This document shows positions 46,454 through 54,581 of a stretch of DNA of 64,000 nucleotides, piece by piece. This stretch comes from Bradyrhizobium sp. 1(2017) (GTDB lineage: Bacteria; Pseudomonadota; Alphaproteobacteria; Rhizobiales; Xanthobacteraceae). Position 1 is the first letter of the stretch, and the number at the start of each line of letters is the position of its first letter. The DNA lies in contig NZ_CP050022.2 in NCBI RefSeq assembly GCF_011602485.2, positions 2,686,001-2,750,000 of the forward strand. Direction: 5' to 3'. A program made the translations under genes and the position numbers. The notes beneath the pieces were generated by a model, which did no database searches, had not been told where the DNA came from, and was given only the letters and a program-made list of their open reading frames with translations.

Positions 46454-47626
46454 ATGCCCATCGTGAACCGCGTCGCCGACCTCCAACCCGATATTCAGGC
46501 CTGGCGCCGGGACATCCACCAGCATCCGGAACTGCTGTACGATGTACACCGCACCGCAGCATTCGTTGCGGACCGCTTGCGCGAATTCGGCTGCGACGAG
46601 GTCGTGACCGGGCTCGGCCAGACCGGTGTGGTCGGCGTGATCAAGGGCAGCAAGCCGGCCGGCGAGGGGCTCAAGACGATCGGCCTGCGCGCCGACATGG
46701 ACGCGCTTCCGGTCGAGGAGCAGACCAACCTGCCTTACGCATCCAAGAATCCCGGCAAGATGCACGCCTGCGGTCATGACGGCCACACCGCGATGCTGTT
46801 GGGAGCGGCCCGCTACCTCGCCGAGACCCGCAACTTCGCCGGCGACGCCGTGGTGATCTTCCAGCCCGCCGAGGAAGGCGGCGCCGGCGGCGCGGCCATG
46901 GTCAAGGATGGCCTGATGGAGCGCTTCGGCATCGAGCAGGTTTACGGCATGCATAACGGTCCGGGCATCCCGATCGGCTCGTTCGCGATCCGGCCGGGCC
47001 CGATCATGGCGGCAACCGACGAGGTCGACATCATGATCGAGGGACTCGGCGGCCACGCCGCGCGTCCGCACAAATGCGTCGATTCCGTGTTGGTCGGTGC
47101 GCAGGTCATCACGGCGCTGCAGTCGATCGTCGCGCGCAGCGTCGATCCGCTGGAATCGGCGGTGATCTCGATCTGCGAATTCCACGCCGGCAACGCCCGC
47201 AACGTCATTCCGCAGACCGCGACGCTGAGGGGCACCATCCGCACGCTGTCGCCGGAGGTGCGCAAGCTGATCGAGAAGCGCGTGCACGAAGTGGTCGCGG
47301 GCGTGGCCCAGATCACCGGCGCCAAGATCGATCTCCATTACAAGCGCAACTATCCCGTGGTGAACAACCACGCCGCGGAGACCGAGGTGGCGCGGCGGAT
47401 TGCGAGGCAAGTCGCGGGCGAGACCAACGTGCACGAGATGCCGCCGCTGATGGGCGGCGAGGACTTCGCCTATATGCTGGAAGCGCGCCCCGGCGCCTTC
47501 ATCTTCTGCGGCAACGGCGACAGCGCCGGCCTGCATCACCCCGCCTACAATTTCAACGACGAGGCGATCGTGTTCGGCACGTCCTACTGGGTCAAGCTGG
47601 TCGAGGAATCGCTGGCGGCATCGTAA
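46454..47626 (+). CDS. M20-family amidohydrolase (hippurate-hydrolase-like)
   Basis: This 390-aa metallopeptidase/amidohydrolase of the M20D class (HipO/AbgA-like) hydrolyses N-acyl amino acids such as hippurate, or related amides. Metal ligands are visible in MHACGHDGHTAM, and a catalytic Glu pair in FQPAEEGGAGG. The dimerisation domain begins after AARPHKCVDSV, and the C-terminal motif is GGEDFAYMLEARPGAF. ATG 46454 (MPIVNRVADLQPDIQAWRRDIHQHPE) is the usual family start; the ATG at 46394 is discounted. No signal peptide is seen. The gene stands alone between repeats. Confidence 0.92.
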   Translation: MPIVNRVADLQPDIQAWRRDIHQHPELLYDVHRTAAFVADRLREFGCDEVVTGLGQTGVVGVIKGSKPAGEGLKTIGLRADMDALPVEEQTNLPYASKNPGKMHACGHDGHTAMLLGAARYLAETRNFAGDAVVIFQPAEEGGAGGAAMVKDGLMERFGIEQVYGMHNGPGIPIGSFAIRPGPIMAATDEVDIMIEGLGGHAARPHKCVDSVLVGAQVITALQSIVARSVDPLESAVISICEFHAGNARNVIPQTATLRGTIRTLSPEVRKLIEKRVHEVVAGVAQITGAKIDLHYKRNYPVVNNHAAETEVARRIARQVAGETNVHEMPPLMGGEDFAYMLEARPGAFIFCGNGDSAGLHHPAYNFNDEAIVFGTSYWVKLVEESLAAS

Positions 47627-47637
47627 GAGCTTCCGTC

Positions 47638-47677
47638 GTCATTCCGGGTTCGGCTCTTCGATTCGCCCCGGAATGAC
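47638..47677. repeat. Palindromic repeat (GTCATTCCGGG/CCCGGAATGAC)
   Basis: The arms gtcattccgggt and ccccggaatgac lie close together, just after the M20 gene stop. They are the same arms as in the long element inserted in dnaE2 (57105-57212), and the hairpin may terminate this gene. Confidence 0.8.
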
Positions 47678-47690
47678 AACCTCGAATGCA

Positions 47691-47715
47691 AATGGCCGGG
47701 ACGAGCCCGGCCATT
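47691..47715. repeat. Palindromic repeat (AATGGCCGGG/CCCGGCCATT)
   Basis: This perfect 10-base inverted repeat has a five-base loop and lies between the M20 gene and the convergent phosphate transporter gene. It belongs to the GGCCGGG family at 46334 and 58106. Confidence 0.7.
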
Positions 47716-47739
47716 CGCGTTGATGGAGCGTCGTTCCTC

Positions 47740-49368
47740 TCAGAAGATTCGCGAGAAGATCACGTAGAGCGTGGCCGACAGCATGATCGCGCAAGGCAGG
47801 GTCAGCACCCAGGCCATCAGCAGGTTGCGAATCGTCGACCATTGCAGGCCCGAACCATTCGCCGCCATGGTGCCGGCGACGCCCGACGACAGCACGTGGG
47901 TGGTCGAGACCGGCAGGCCAAACACGTCGGCGGCGCCGATCGTGGCGGCGGCCACGAGCTCGGCCGAGGCGCCTTGTGCGTAGGTGAGATGGCTCTTGCC
48001 GATCTTCTCGCCCACGGTGATGACGATGCGCTTCCAGCCGACCATGGTGCCGAGGCCGAGCGCGATGGCGACCGCGATCTTCACCCAGGTCGGGATGAAC
48101 TTCGTGGCGGCGTCGAGCGAGCCCTTGTAGGCGTTGAGGGTCGCGACCTCCTCGTTGTTGAGATCGTTCTCCTTGTCCTTCATCAGGAAGCGGATCGCTT
48201 CCGAGGTCAGGTACATGTCGTTGCGGGTGTTGCCGACGACTTCGGCCGGCACCTTGTTCAGCGTGCCGTATTTGGCGACCTGATCGCCGACGTCCTTCAC
48301 CAGCACCGCGAGCGAGGGATAGGTGCCCTCGTTGATGTGGCGCTGCGTGATGTATTGCGTCACCGCCGGACGGGGATCGCCGATGATGCTGTGGCCGGCG
48401 CCTTTCGCCGAGATCACCTTGGCGGCGGCCTCCGAGGTCGTCTGGAACTGAGCCACCTGGGATTCCGGCAGCGCGCGGTTGAGCGCGTAGGCCGTCGGCA
48501 CGGTGCCGATCAGGATCAGCATGATCAGGCCCATGCCCTTCTGGCCGTCGTTCGAGCCGTGCGCGAAGCTGACGCCGGTGCATGTTGCGATCAGCAGGCC
48601 GCGGATCCAGAGCGGCGGCGCCTTGTTGCCTTCGGGCGCGGCATAGAGCGCCGGGTTGCGCACGACGAACTTGAGCAGCAGCAACAGCGTGGCCGCGCAG
48701 ATGAAGCCGAACAGCGGCGACAGCAGCAGCGCGTAGCCGATCTCGGTCGCCTTGGTCCAGTCGACGCCGGAGGTGCCGTCGCGGCCGCGCATCACGGCGT
48801 TGGCGACGCCGACGCCAATGATCGAGCCGATCAGCGTGTGCGAGGAGGAGGCGGGCAGGCCGAAGAACCAGGTGCCGAGATTCCACAGGATCGCGGCGAT
48901 CAGCAGCGCGAAGACCATGGCGAAGCCGGCGCTGGAGCCGACCTGGAGGATCAGCTCGACCGGCAGCAGCGAGACGATGCCGAACGCGACCGCGCCCGAG
49001 GAGAGCAGCACGCCGAGGAAGTTGAAGAAGCCCGACCACATCACCGCAACTTCGGCCGGCAGCGAATGGGTGTAGATCACGGTCGCCACCGCATTGGCGG
49101 TGTCGTGGAAGCCGTTGACGAATTCGAAGCCGAGCGCGATCAGCAGCGCGACGAACAGGAGGATGTAGGGCAGGTAGGTCGTCACCCGCATGCCGGTGGC
49201 GTTGACGTCGGCATAGATGCTGTAGGCGACGAACAGCAGGCCCGCGGCGAGGATGCCGAAGAACAGGATCATCGTCAGCGGGTTGAAGCCCTTGTCGAGA
49301 TTGGGCCGGGAAGCCGGCTGGACGGGCGTCGGATCGCCTACCGCACGGTCGAATGCAACGTCTGTCAT
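47740..49368 (-). CDS. Inorganic phosphate transporter, PiT family
   Basis: This 542-aa permease has ~10 helices, with the PiT signature GFEFVNGFHDTANAVAT near the N-terminus and its repeat (KGMGLIMLILIG) after the loop. The GLPASSSHTLIGS and VSTTHVLSSGVAGTMAANGSGL motifs mark the two half-repeats. It imports phosphate (usually as a metal-phosphate) by proton symport. A soluble loop of ~170 residues lies between the halves. ATG 49368 has aagggg upstream. No phoU/DUF47 gene is beside it. Confidence 0.93.
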   Translation of the reverse strand: MTDVAFDRAVGDPTPVQPASRPNLDKGFNPLTMILFFGILAAGLLFVAYSIYADVNATGMRVTTYLPYILLFVALLIALGFEFVNGFHDTANAVATVIYTHSLPAEVAVMWSGFFNFLGVLLSSGAVAFGIVSLLPVELILQVGSSAGFAMVFALLIAAILWNLGTWFFGLPASSSHTLIGSIIGVGVANAVMRGRDGTSGVDWTKATEIGYALLLSPLFGFICAATLLLLLKFVVRNPALYAAPEGNKAPPLWIRGLLIATCTGVSFAHGSNDGQKGMGLIMLILIGTVPTAYALNRALPESQVAQFQTTSEAAAKVISAKGAGHSIIGDPRPAVTQYITQRHINEGTYPSLAVLVKDVGDQVAKYGTLNKVPAEVVGNTRNDMYLTSEAIRFLMKDKENDLNNEEVATLNAYKGSLDAATKFIPTWVKIAVAIALGLGTMVGWKRIVITVGEKIGKSHLTYAQGASAELVAAATIGAADVFGLPVSTTHVLSSGVAGTMAANGSGLQWSTIRNLLMAWVLTLPCAIMLSATLYVIFSRIF

Positions 49369-49466
49369 GTCTGGACGCCCCTTAACTTTCAGGTAAGGGT
49401 ATTGTCCGCGATGCATTTGAAGGCTGCATGACAACCGGGACGTGAAAGCCGTTTCCCACCCGCTAT

Positions 49467-50909
49467 CTAGGCGGCCCTCACCGCTTTCTTCTGCATGCCG
49501 GCGGCGATCTTTAGATCTTCGACAAAGCGCTGATACTCCAACACCTTGGCTTCCGGATCGGGCAGCCGCAGCAGATAAGACGGGTGCACCGTCACGAGAG
49601 CCTTGCGTCCGTCGGGGAGGTCGATGAGCCGTCCGCGGGTCTTGCCGATGGGCGTGATCTTGCCGAACACGCTTTGCGCGGCGGTGGCGCCCATCGCCAC
49701 GACGAGATCGGGCTGAACGGCCGCCAGCTCCCGCTCATACCATTGCCGGCACGCCCGGATCTCCGGCGTATTCGGCTTCTGGTGCAGGCGGATCTTTCCA
49801 CGCGGCACGAATTTGAAGTGTTTGACCGCGTTGGTGACATAGACCTTCTTGCGATCGACGCCGGCTTCCTCCAGCGCGCGGTCGAGCATCTGGCCCGCCG
49901 GACCGACGAAGGGATGGCCGGCGAGATCTTCCTTGTCGCCGGGCTGCTCGCCGACCAGCATGATGTTGGCGGATCGCGGTCCCTCGCCGAACACCGTTTG
50001 GGTCGCGTCCTTGTAGAGATGACAGGCGCGGCACTGCGCGGCTTCTTCGCGGAGCGCTTCGAGATCGTCGGCGGCGGTCTTGCGCTTCATGGGAGCCTCC
50101 GGCCGCTTCTGAGGCTTGTGCGGATCGGTTGCGGCATTGGCGATCATGGCGCCGGTCATGCGCTCGGCGTCCTCGATCAGAGGCTTAATGATCGAGGCCT
50201 CTGGCAGGTTCCTCCAGTATTTCTTCGGCATCTCGGCCTGCATCGCCTTCACCTTGAGCCGGGCCGGATTGAAGATGCTGGCGTAGTAGCGCCGCCAGGT
50301 TTCCTCCAGCCGGTCTTCGCTCGGCGCCTCGCTCTTGCTGACGCCCGGTGTGAACGAGAGCGCGTGGCCATCCCAATGTGCGCAGAGGTCCGGGGTCAGG
50401 ATCGACCAGGGCATGTCGGCGAAGCGCTTGGCGAAGAACGGCGCGGCGAGCTCGACGATGTGATGCTCCGGCTCGAACCAGGCGACGTAATGCGCCTCGC
50501 GTTCCCTGCCGATCTCGCGGAAGCGCACGAAGGCGTGCATCTTGTGCTCGTCGCGATGGACCGCTTTCGCCATCGCCGTGACCTGCGCGACGTCAGGGTC
50601 GGTCGCGACCTCGATAAGATCGTGATTGTCCTTCAGTCGAAACAGCAGGCGATAGAGAATCGCAAACCGCTCGCCGTCGCGATGCAGGACCGCGGCCTTG
50701 GCGAGCGCGACGAATTTTGCCGGCACGTTGAAGGTGCCATCATTCGCTTCGAGCATCGGAGAGGGCGAGGGCGCTGCGAACAAATCGGCTTCGCCGCCCT
50801 GCACGGTCCAGGTGACATCGCGCGGCTCCACGTGACGCAGCACGAGCGATCGCGCGGCTTTGCGCCAGCCGTCGAAATCGGATTCGGTGTCCAGGGTGAT
50901 ATATTGCAT
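49467..50909 (-). CDS. UdgX-family uracil-DNA binding/glycosylase protein fused to DUF4130 domain
   Basis: This 480-aa fusion has an N-terminal DUF4130/SAM-link domain (residues ~1-235, MQYITLDTESDFDGWRKAARS) and a C-terminal type-4-like UDG of the UdgX group (~270-480). The UDG part has GEQPGDKED, PFVGPAGQMLD, VTNAVKHFKF and HPSYLLR. The UdgX loop reads KIRLH rather than the classical KRRIH; the crosslinking His would be His376. UdgX binds uracil in DNA covalently. Start ATG 50909 overlaps the stop of the upstream radical SAM gene (TGATG), and the two form one operon. The pairing of UdgX with this radical SAM family is known from annotation, but its chemistry is not. Confidence 0.9.
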   Translation of the reverse strand: MQYITLDTESDFDGWRKAARSLVLRHVEPRDVTWTVQGGEADLFAAPSPSPMLEANDGTFNVPAKFVALAKAAVLHRDGERFAILYRLLFRLKDNHDLIEVATDPDVAQVTAMAKAVHRDEHKMHAFVRFREIGREREAHYVAWFEPEHHIVELAAPFFAKRFADMPWSILTPDLCAHWDGHALSFTPGVSKSEAPSEDRLEETWRRYYASIFNPARLKVKAMQAEMPKKYWRNLPEASIIKPLIEDAERMTGAMIANAATDPHKPQKRPEAPMKRKTAADDLEALREEAAQCRACHLYKDATQTVFGEGPRSANIMLVGEQPGDKEDLAGHPFVGPAGQMLDRALEEAGVDRKKVYVTNAVKHFKFVPRGKIRLHQKPNTPEIRACRQWYERELAAVQPDLVVAMGATAAQSVFGKITPIGKTRGRLIDLPDGRKALVTVHPSYLLRLPDPEAKVLEYQRFVEDLKIAAGMQKKAVRAA

Positions 50910-52144
50910 CAGAAGCCAAATCCCAATTGCGTTGCCTTCGGCTTGAACCGTTCGATCAGCCGCGCCTCGTCGAGGCGATGCGGCGTCGGCCGGTGATCGC
51001 TGAGGACGATGAACGGCATCGCCTTGTTCCTGGGGACGTGCAGCCGCGCGAGATCGGCGAGGCGGATCGTTGTCGTGCGCCGCGTCGCGATGATACGTTC
51101 GACGGTCTTGGTGCCGAAGCCGGGCACGCGTAGCAATTCCTCGCGGCTGGCGCGGTTGACGTCGAGCGGGAAACGGTCGCGGTGGCGCAACGCCCAGGCG
51201 AGCTTCGGATCGATGTCGAGCGGCAGCATCGCGCTGTCGTCGACGATCTCCGCAACGTCGAAGCCGTAGAACCGCATCAGCCAGTCGGCCTGGTAGAGCC
51301 GATGCTCGCGCAGCAAGGGCGGCTGGACCAGAGGCAAGGCGCGGCTCGCATCCGGGATCGGGCTGAAGGCGGAGTAGTAGACACGCCGGAGCCGGTAGGC
51401 GCCGTAGAGATTGGCGCTGGTGTGGAGAATTGTCTGATCGGAGGCCGCGTCGGCACCGACGATCATCTGCGTGCTTTGGCCGGCGGGCGCGAAGCGCTGC
51501 GGCTTCGCTTTCGTTTTGGCGCTGCGGTCTTCCTCGGCCTCGTCGAGCTTTAGCCGCAGCCGGCCCATGGTGCGGCGGATCGCGCGCACGTCCTTCTCCG
51601 GCGCGAATTGCTGCAGGCTCGTCTCCTCTGGCATCTCGATGTTGATGGAGAGACGGTCGGCATATTTGCCGGCCTCCGCGATCAGCGCATCGTCGGCCTC
51701 CGGAATGGTCTTCAGATGGATGTAGCCGCGGAAGCGATGCTCCTCGCGCAGTTTTCGCGCGACACTGACCACTTGCTCCATCGTATAGTCGGGGCTGCGG
51801 ATGATGCCGGAGGAGAGGAACAGGCCCTCGATGTAATTGCGTCGGTAGAAGTCGAGCGTCAGCTTGACGATCTCGTCGATGGTGAAGCGGGCGCGCGGCA
51901 CGTTCGAGGAAGCGCGGTTGACGCAATAGAGGCAGTCGTAATTGCAGGCATTGGTCAGCAGCACCTTGAGCAACGAGATGCAGCGCCCGTCCGGCGCGTA
52001 GGAATGGCAGATCCCCATGCCGGGCGCGGTCGAGCCCATGCCCTTGCCGTCGCTGGAATCCCGCTTCTCGGTGCCGCTGGAGGCGCAGGACGCGTCGTAC
52101 TTGGCGGCGTCTGCCAGGATTTCCAGCTTGCGTTGTACGTCCAT
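50909..52144 (-). CDS. Putative DNA modification/repair radical SAM protein
   Basis: This 411-aa protein belongs to the radical SAM family linked to UdgX-DUF4130. The cluster motif Cys67-x3-Cys71-x2-Cys74 (CNYDCLYC) is present. Further Cys/His in the N-terminus (DASCASSG, GICHSYAPDGRC) may bind a second cluster or metal. The C-terminal helix-hairpin-helix motif (RVPGFGTKTVERIIATRR) suggests DNA contact. The 3' end overlaps the UdgX gene by one base. ATG 52144 is used; longer frames cross the promoter. It is transcribed from the region holding the LexA box and is probably SOS-controlled. Confidence 0.9.
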   Translation of the reverse strand: MDVQRKLEILADAAKYDASCASSGTEKRDSSDGKGMGSTAPGMGICHSYAPDGRCISLLKVLLTNACNYDCLYCVNRASSNVPRARFTIDEIVKLTLDFYRRNYIEGLFLSSGIIRSPDYTMEQVVSVARKLREEHRFRGYIHLKTIPEADDALIAEAGKYADRLSINIEMPEETSLQQFAPEKDVRAIRRTMGRLRLKLDEAEEDRSAKTKAKPQRFAPAGQSTQMIVGADAASDQTILHTSANLYGAYRLRRVYYSAFSPIPDASRALPLVQPPLLREHRLYQADWLMRFYGFDVAEIVDDSAMLPLDIDPKLAWALRHRDRFPLDVNRASREELLRVPGFGTKTVERIIATRRTTTIRLADLARLHVPRNKAMPFIVLSDHRPTPHRLDEARLIERFKPKATQLGFGF

Positions 52145-52226
52145 GTTTGAATCCCGTTGATTCCGCTCATGAATCCGACGGAGCGCCAATTCGGTTGACT
52201 CAAGGCATCCCGTTAGCTTTATATTA

Positions 52227-52241
52227 GAACATATCATGAAC
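52227..52241. promoter_or_regulatory. LexA (SOS) box GAAC-N7-GAAC
   Basis: GAAC at 52227-52230 and at 52238-52241 are separated by exactly seven bases; on the other strand this reads GTTC-N7-GTTC, the alphaproteobacterial LexA operator. It lies in the 165-base gap between the divergent radical SAM-UdgX genes and imuA-imuB-dnaE2, so one site could repress both transcripts. Confidence 0.87.
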
Positions 52242-52309
52242 AAATGAGCCAGCCGTTGGTTCTTCTTTTTGAAGACCACCCGGCACCAATCTCTGAAGGA
52301 GCGACGAGC

Positions 52310-53095
52310 ATGAGCGGCGCACGTATGAGCGCGCTTGCGACCTTGCGCGGCCAGATCGAGCGCATCGAGGCGGCGGAGGTCGTGCATCAGCGCGATCGCG
52401 TCGCGCTCGGCCATGACGAGGTCGACAGCGCGCTGAAGGGCGGGCTCGCGCGCGCGGCGATCCATGAGGTGTTTTGCGAAGGGCGGCAGGGCGCCGCCGC
52501 GACGGGTTTTGTCATGGGGCTTGCGGGCCGCGTGACGGCCCGCAAGCCGCTGCTGTGGGTGCGACAGGATTTTTCGGCGCTCGAAACCGGCGCGCTGTCG
52601 ATGAGCGGGCTTGCCGAGCTTGGCCTCGATCCACGCCGCGTGGTGATGGTGCGCGCCGCCGATGTCGAGAGCGCATTGCGCACCTCGGCGGACGCGCTCG
52701 CATGCGATGCGCTCGGCGCCGTCGTGCTCGAGCTCTGGGGCGAGACCAGGCAGTTCGATCTGGTGGCGAGCCGCAAGCTGACGCTTGCCGCGCAATCTTC
52801 CGGCGTCACCGGGCTGCTCCTGCGCATGGCCGCGCAACCTTTGCCGTCGACTGCGGAGACCAGATGGATGCTGCGCGCGGCGCATTCGCCGCCGGGGGCG
52901 GCTTGGAGTGCCTGGGGGGCGCCAGTGTTCGATGCCGAGCTCTTGCGCAATCGTCATGGCCCGTGTGGCCGGTGGATCATGGAATGGAATTGTGATGAGT
53001 GCCAGTTCAGTGAACCGTCGACGTATTCTCAGTCTGTGGCTGCCGCGCCTGCCCATCGACCGGATTCAGCGGTTCTTCAACGCCGGGCCGGGTAA
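52310..53095 (+). CDS. imuA: Mutasome accessory protein ImuA
   Basis: ImuA (RecA/SulA-like) works with ImuB and DnaE2 in error-prone translesion synthesis after DNA damage. The 261-aa protein has the RecA-like core, including LWVRQDFSALETG, DALGAVVLELWG, and GVTGLLLRMAAQPLPS near the end. ATG 52310 follows gaagga; the ATG at 52244 starts three bases after the LexA box, and the transcript probably begins downstream of it. The tail overlaps imuB by about 100 bases in another frame. Confidence 0.88.
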   Translation: MSGARMSALATLRGQIERIEAAEVVHQRDRVALGHDEVDSALKGGLARAAIHEVFCEGRQGAAATGFVMGLAGRVTARKPLLWVRQDFSALETGALSMSGLAELGLDPRRVVMVRAADVESALRTSADALACDALGAVVLELWGETRQFDLVASRKLTLAAQSSGVTGLLLRMAAQPLPSTAETRWMLRAAHSPPGAAWSAWGAPVFDAELLRNRHGPCGRWIMEWNCDECQFSEPSTYSQSVAAAPAHRPDSAVLQRRAG

Positions 53096-54581
53096 CACCA
53101 ATGACCCCAGCATCGTCGTCCTCAAGGACAACAATGCGCTGGTGATTCATGCGCTGGACGAGGCTGCCGAGCGCCTCGGCCTGTATATCGGCCAACCGCT
53201 GGCCAATGCGCGGGCGATGTGCCCGGACTTGCGTGTGTTCGACGCCGATACCGTCGCCGACGCGAAGACGCTCAGCGACATCGCCGACTGGTGCGACCGC
53301 TTCACGCCGCTGGTGGCGCTCGATCCGCCGCACGGCCTGTTCCTCGACATCACCGGCTGCGCGCATCTGTTCGGCGGCGAGGCTGCGCTGTTGCGGACGC
53401 TGGTCCGTGCATTGGCCCGGCAGGGTTTTGTCGTCAGCGCAGCGATCGCCGGCACCTCGATCTGCGCGCGCACGCTGACGCGGCAGGCCACGGGCACCAT
53501 CGTGGCCGATGGAGCGGAGGCGGAAGCGATCAGCCGGTTTCCGATCTCCGCGCTCGGTGCCGGCGAGACCGTCACCACCGGCCTGCGCCGCGCCGGCTTG
53601 AAGACCATCGGCGATGTCGCCTCGCGCGCGCCGAGCGAGATCACGGCGCGCTTCGGCGCGCGCTTCTCCACGCTGCTCGCGCATGCGCTGGGGCAGGGCG
53701 ATGCGCCGATCAACCCGCGAAAGCCGCTGCCCGATTATATCGTCGAGAGGCGCTTTGCCGAGCCGATCGCGACCGACACCATGATCGCGATGACGTTGTC
53801 GCGGCTTGCCGACACGTTGATCGTATCCATGGAGAAGCAGGGCAAGGGGGCCCGCCGCCTGGAAGCCGCGTTCTTCCGCACCGACGGCGTGGTGCGCGCG
53901 ATCACGGTCGAGACCGGACGCCCGGTGACGCGAAGCGCGGTGATCGACCGCCTGTTTCGCGAACGTCTCGATGCGCTCGCCGATCCCCTCGATCCCGGTT
54001 TCGGTTTCGACATGGTGCGGCTGTCGGCGAGCCGCACCGAGATCGTGGTGCAGGAGCAGCGCGATCTCGACGCCCATGTTCACGACAATGACGAGCTTGC
54101 CGCGCTGATCGACCGCATCGCCGCGCGCATCGGGGGAAAACGCGTCGTCGTTCACTTGCCGCAGGACACCCATATCCCCGAGCAAGCGGTGCTGGCCGCG
54201 CCGGCGCAGCATCATCTCGCTGCTGCCGTGCAGGCCGAATGGCCGGCACGGGTCGAGAGCGAGCCGCCGCTGCGCCCCCTGCGGCTGTTCGACAAGCCGG
54301 AACTGGTCGCGGTACCGTTCGCGACCGTGCCCGACGGCCCGCCGCATCAATTCACCTGGCGCCGCGCGCTGCATGCCGTGATGCGGGTGGAAGGACCCGA
54401 GCGTGTCGCGATGGAGTGGTGGCGGCAGGACGGCAGGCAATTGACGCGGGACTATTTCCGCATCGAGGATGCCGAGGGCCTGCGCTTCTGGATCTTTCGC
54501 GACGGTCTCTATGACGAGCTGATTGACGCTGAGGGCAAATCCATTCCCGCGAAATGGTATGTACACGGTCTCTTCGCATGA
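52995..54581 (+). CDS. imuB: Y-family polymerase-like protein ImuB
   Basis: ImuB is the adapter of the mutasome: a Y-family fold without polymerase acids that binds the beta clamp and recruits DnaE2. The 528-aa protein starts RRILSLWLPRLPIDRIQ, where active Y-family enzymes have their first metal-binding Asp. The C-terminus has the family sequence VEGPERVAMEWW, DYFRIEDAEGLRFWIFRDG and ends HGLFA. The segment PLRLFDKPE is a typical ImuB element near the clamp-binding region. ATG 52995 overlaps imuA by 101 bases. The stop overlaps the dnaE2 start (ATGA). Confidence 0.93.
   Translation: MSASSVNRRRILSLWLPRLPIDRIQRFFNAGPGNTNDPSIVVLKDNNALVIHALDEAAERLGLYIGQPLANARAMCPDLRVFDADTVADAKTLSDIADWCDRFTPLVALDPPHGLFLDITGCAHLFGGEAALLRTLVRALARQGFVVSAAIAGTSICARTLTRQATGTIVADGAEAEAISRFPISALGAGETVTTGLRRAGLKTIGDVASRAPSEITARFGARFSTLLAHALGQGDAPINPRKPLPDYIVERRFAEPIATDTMIAMTLSRLADTLIVSMEKQGKGARRLEAAFFRTDGVVRAITVETGRPVTRSAVIDRLFRERLDALADPLDPGFGFDMVRLSASRTEIVVQEQRDLDAHVHDNDELAALIDRIAARIGGKRVVVHLPQDTHIPEQAVLAAPAQHHLAAAVQAEWPARVESEPPLRPLRLFDKPELVAVPFATVPDGPPHQFTWRRALHAVMRVEGPERVAMEWWRQDGRQLTRDYFRIEDAEGLRFWIFRDGLYDELIDAEGKSIPAKWYVHGLFA

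Noticed and set aside
49467..51926. A possible frameshift or gene fusion joining the radical SAM and UdgX genes
   Set aside because: The long frames only reflect open sequence beyond the true starts. TGATG at 50909 gives a normal stop/start overlap and both proteins are full length.
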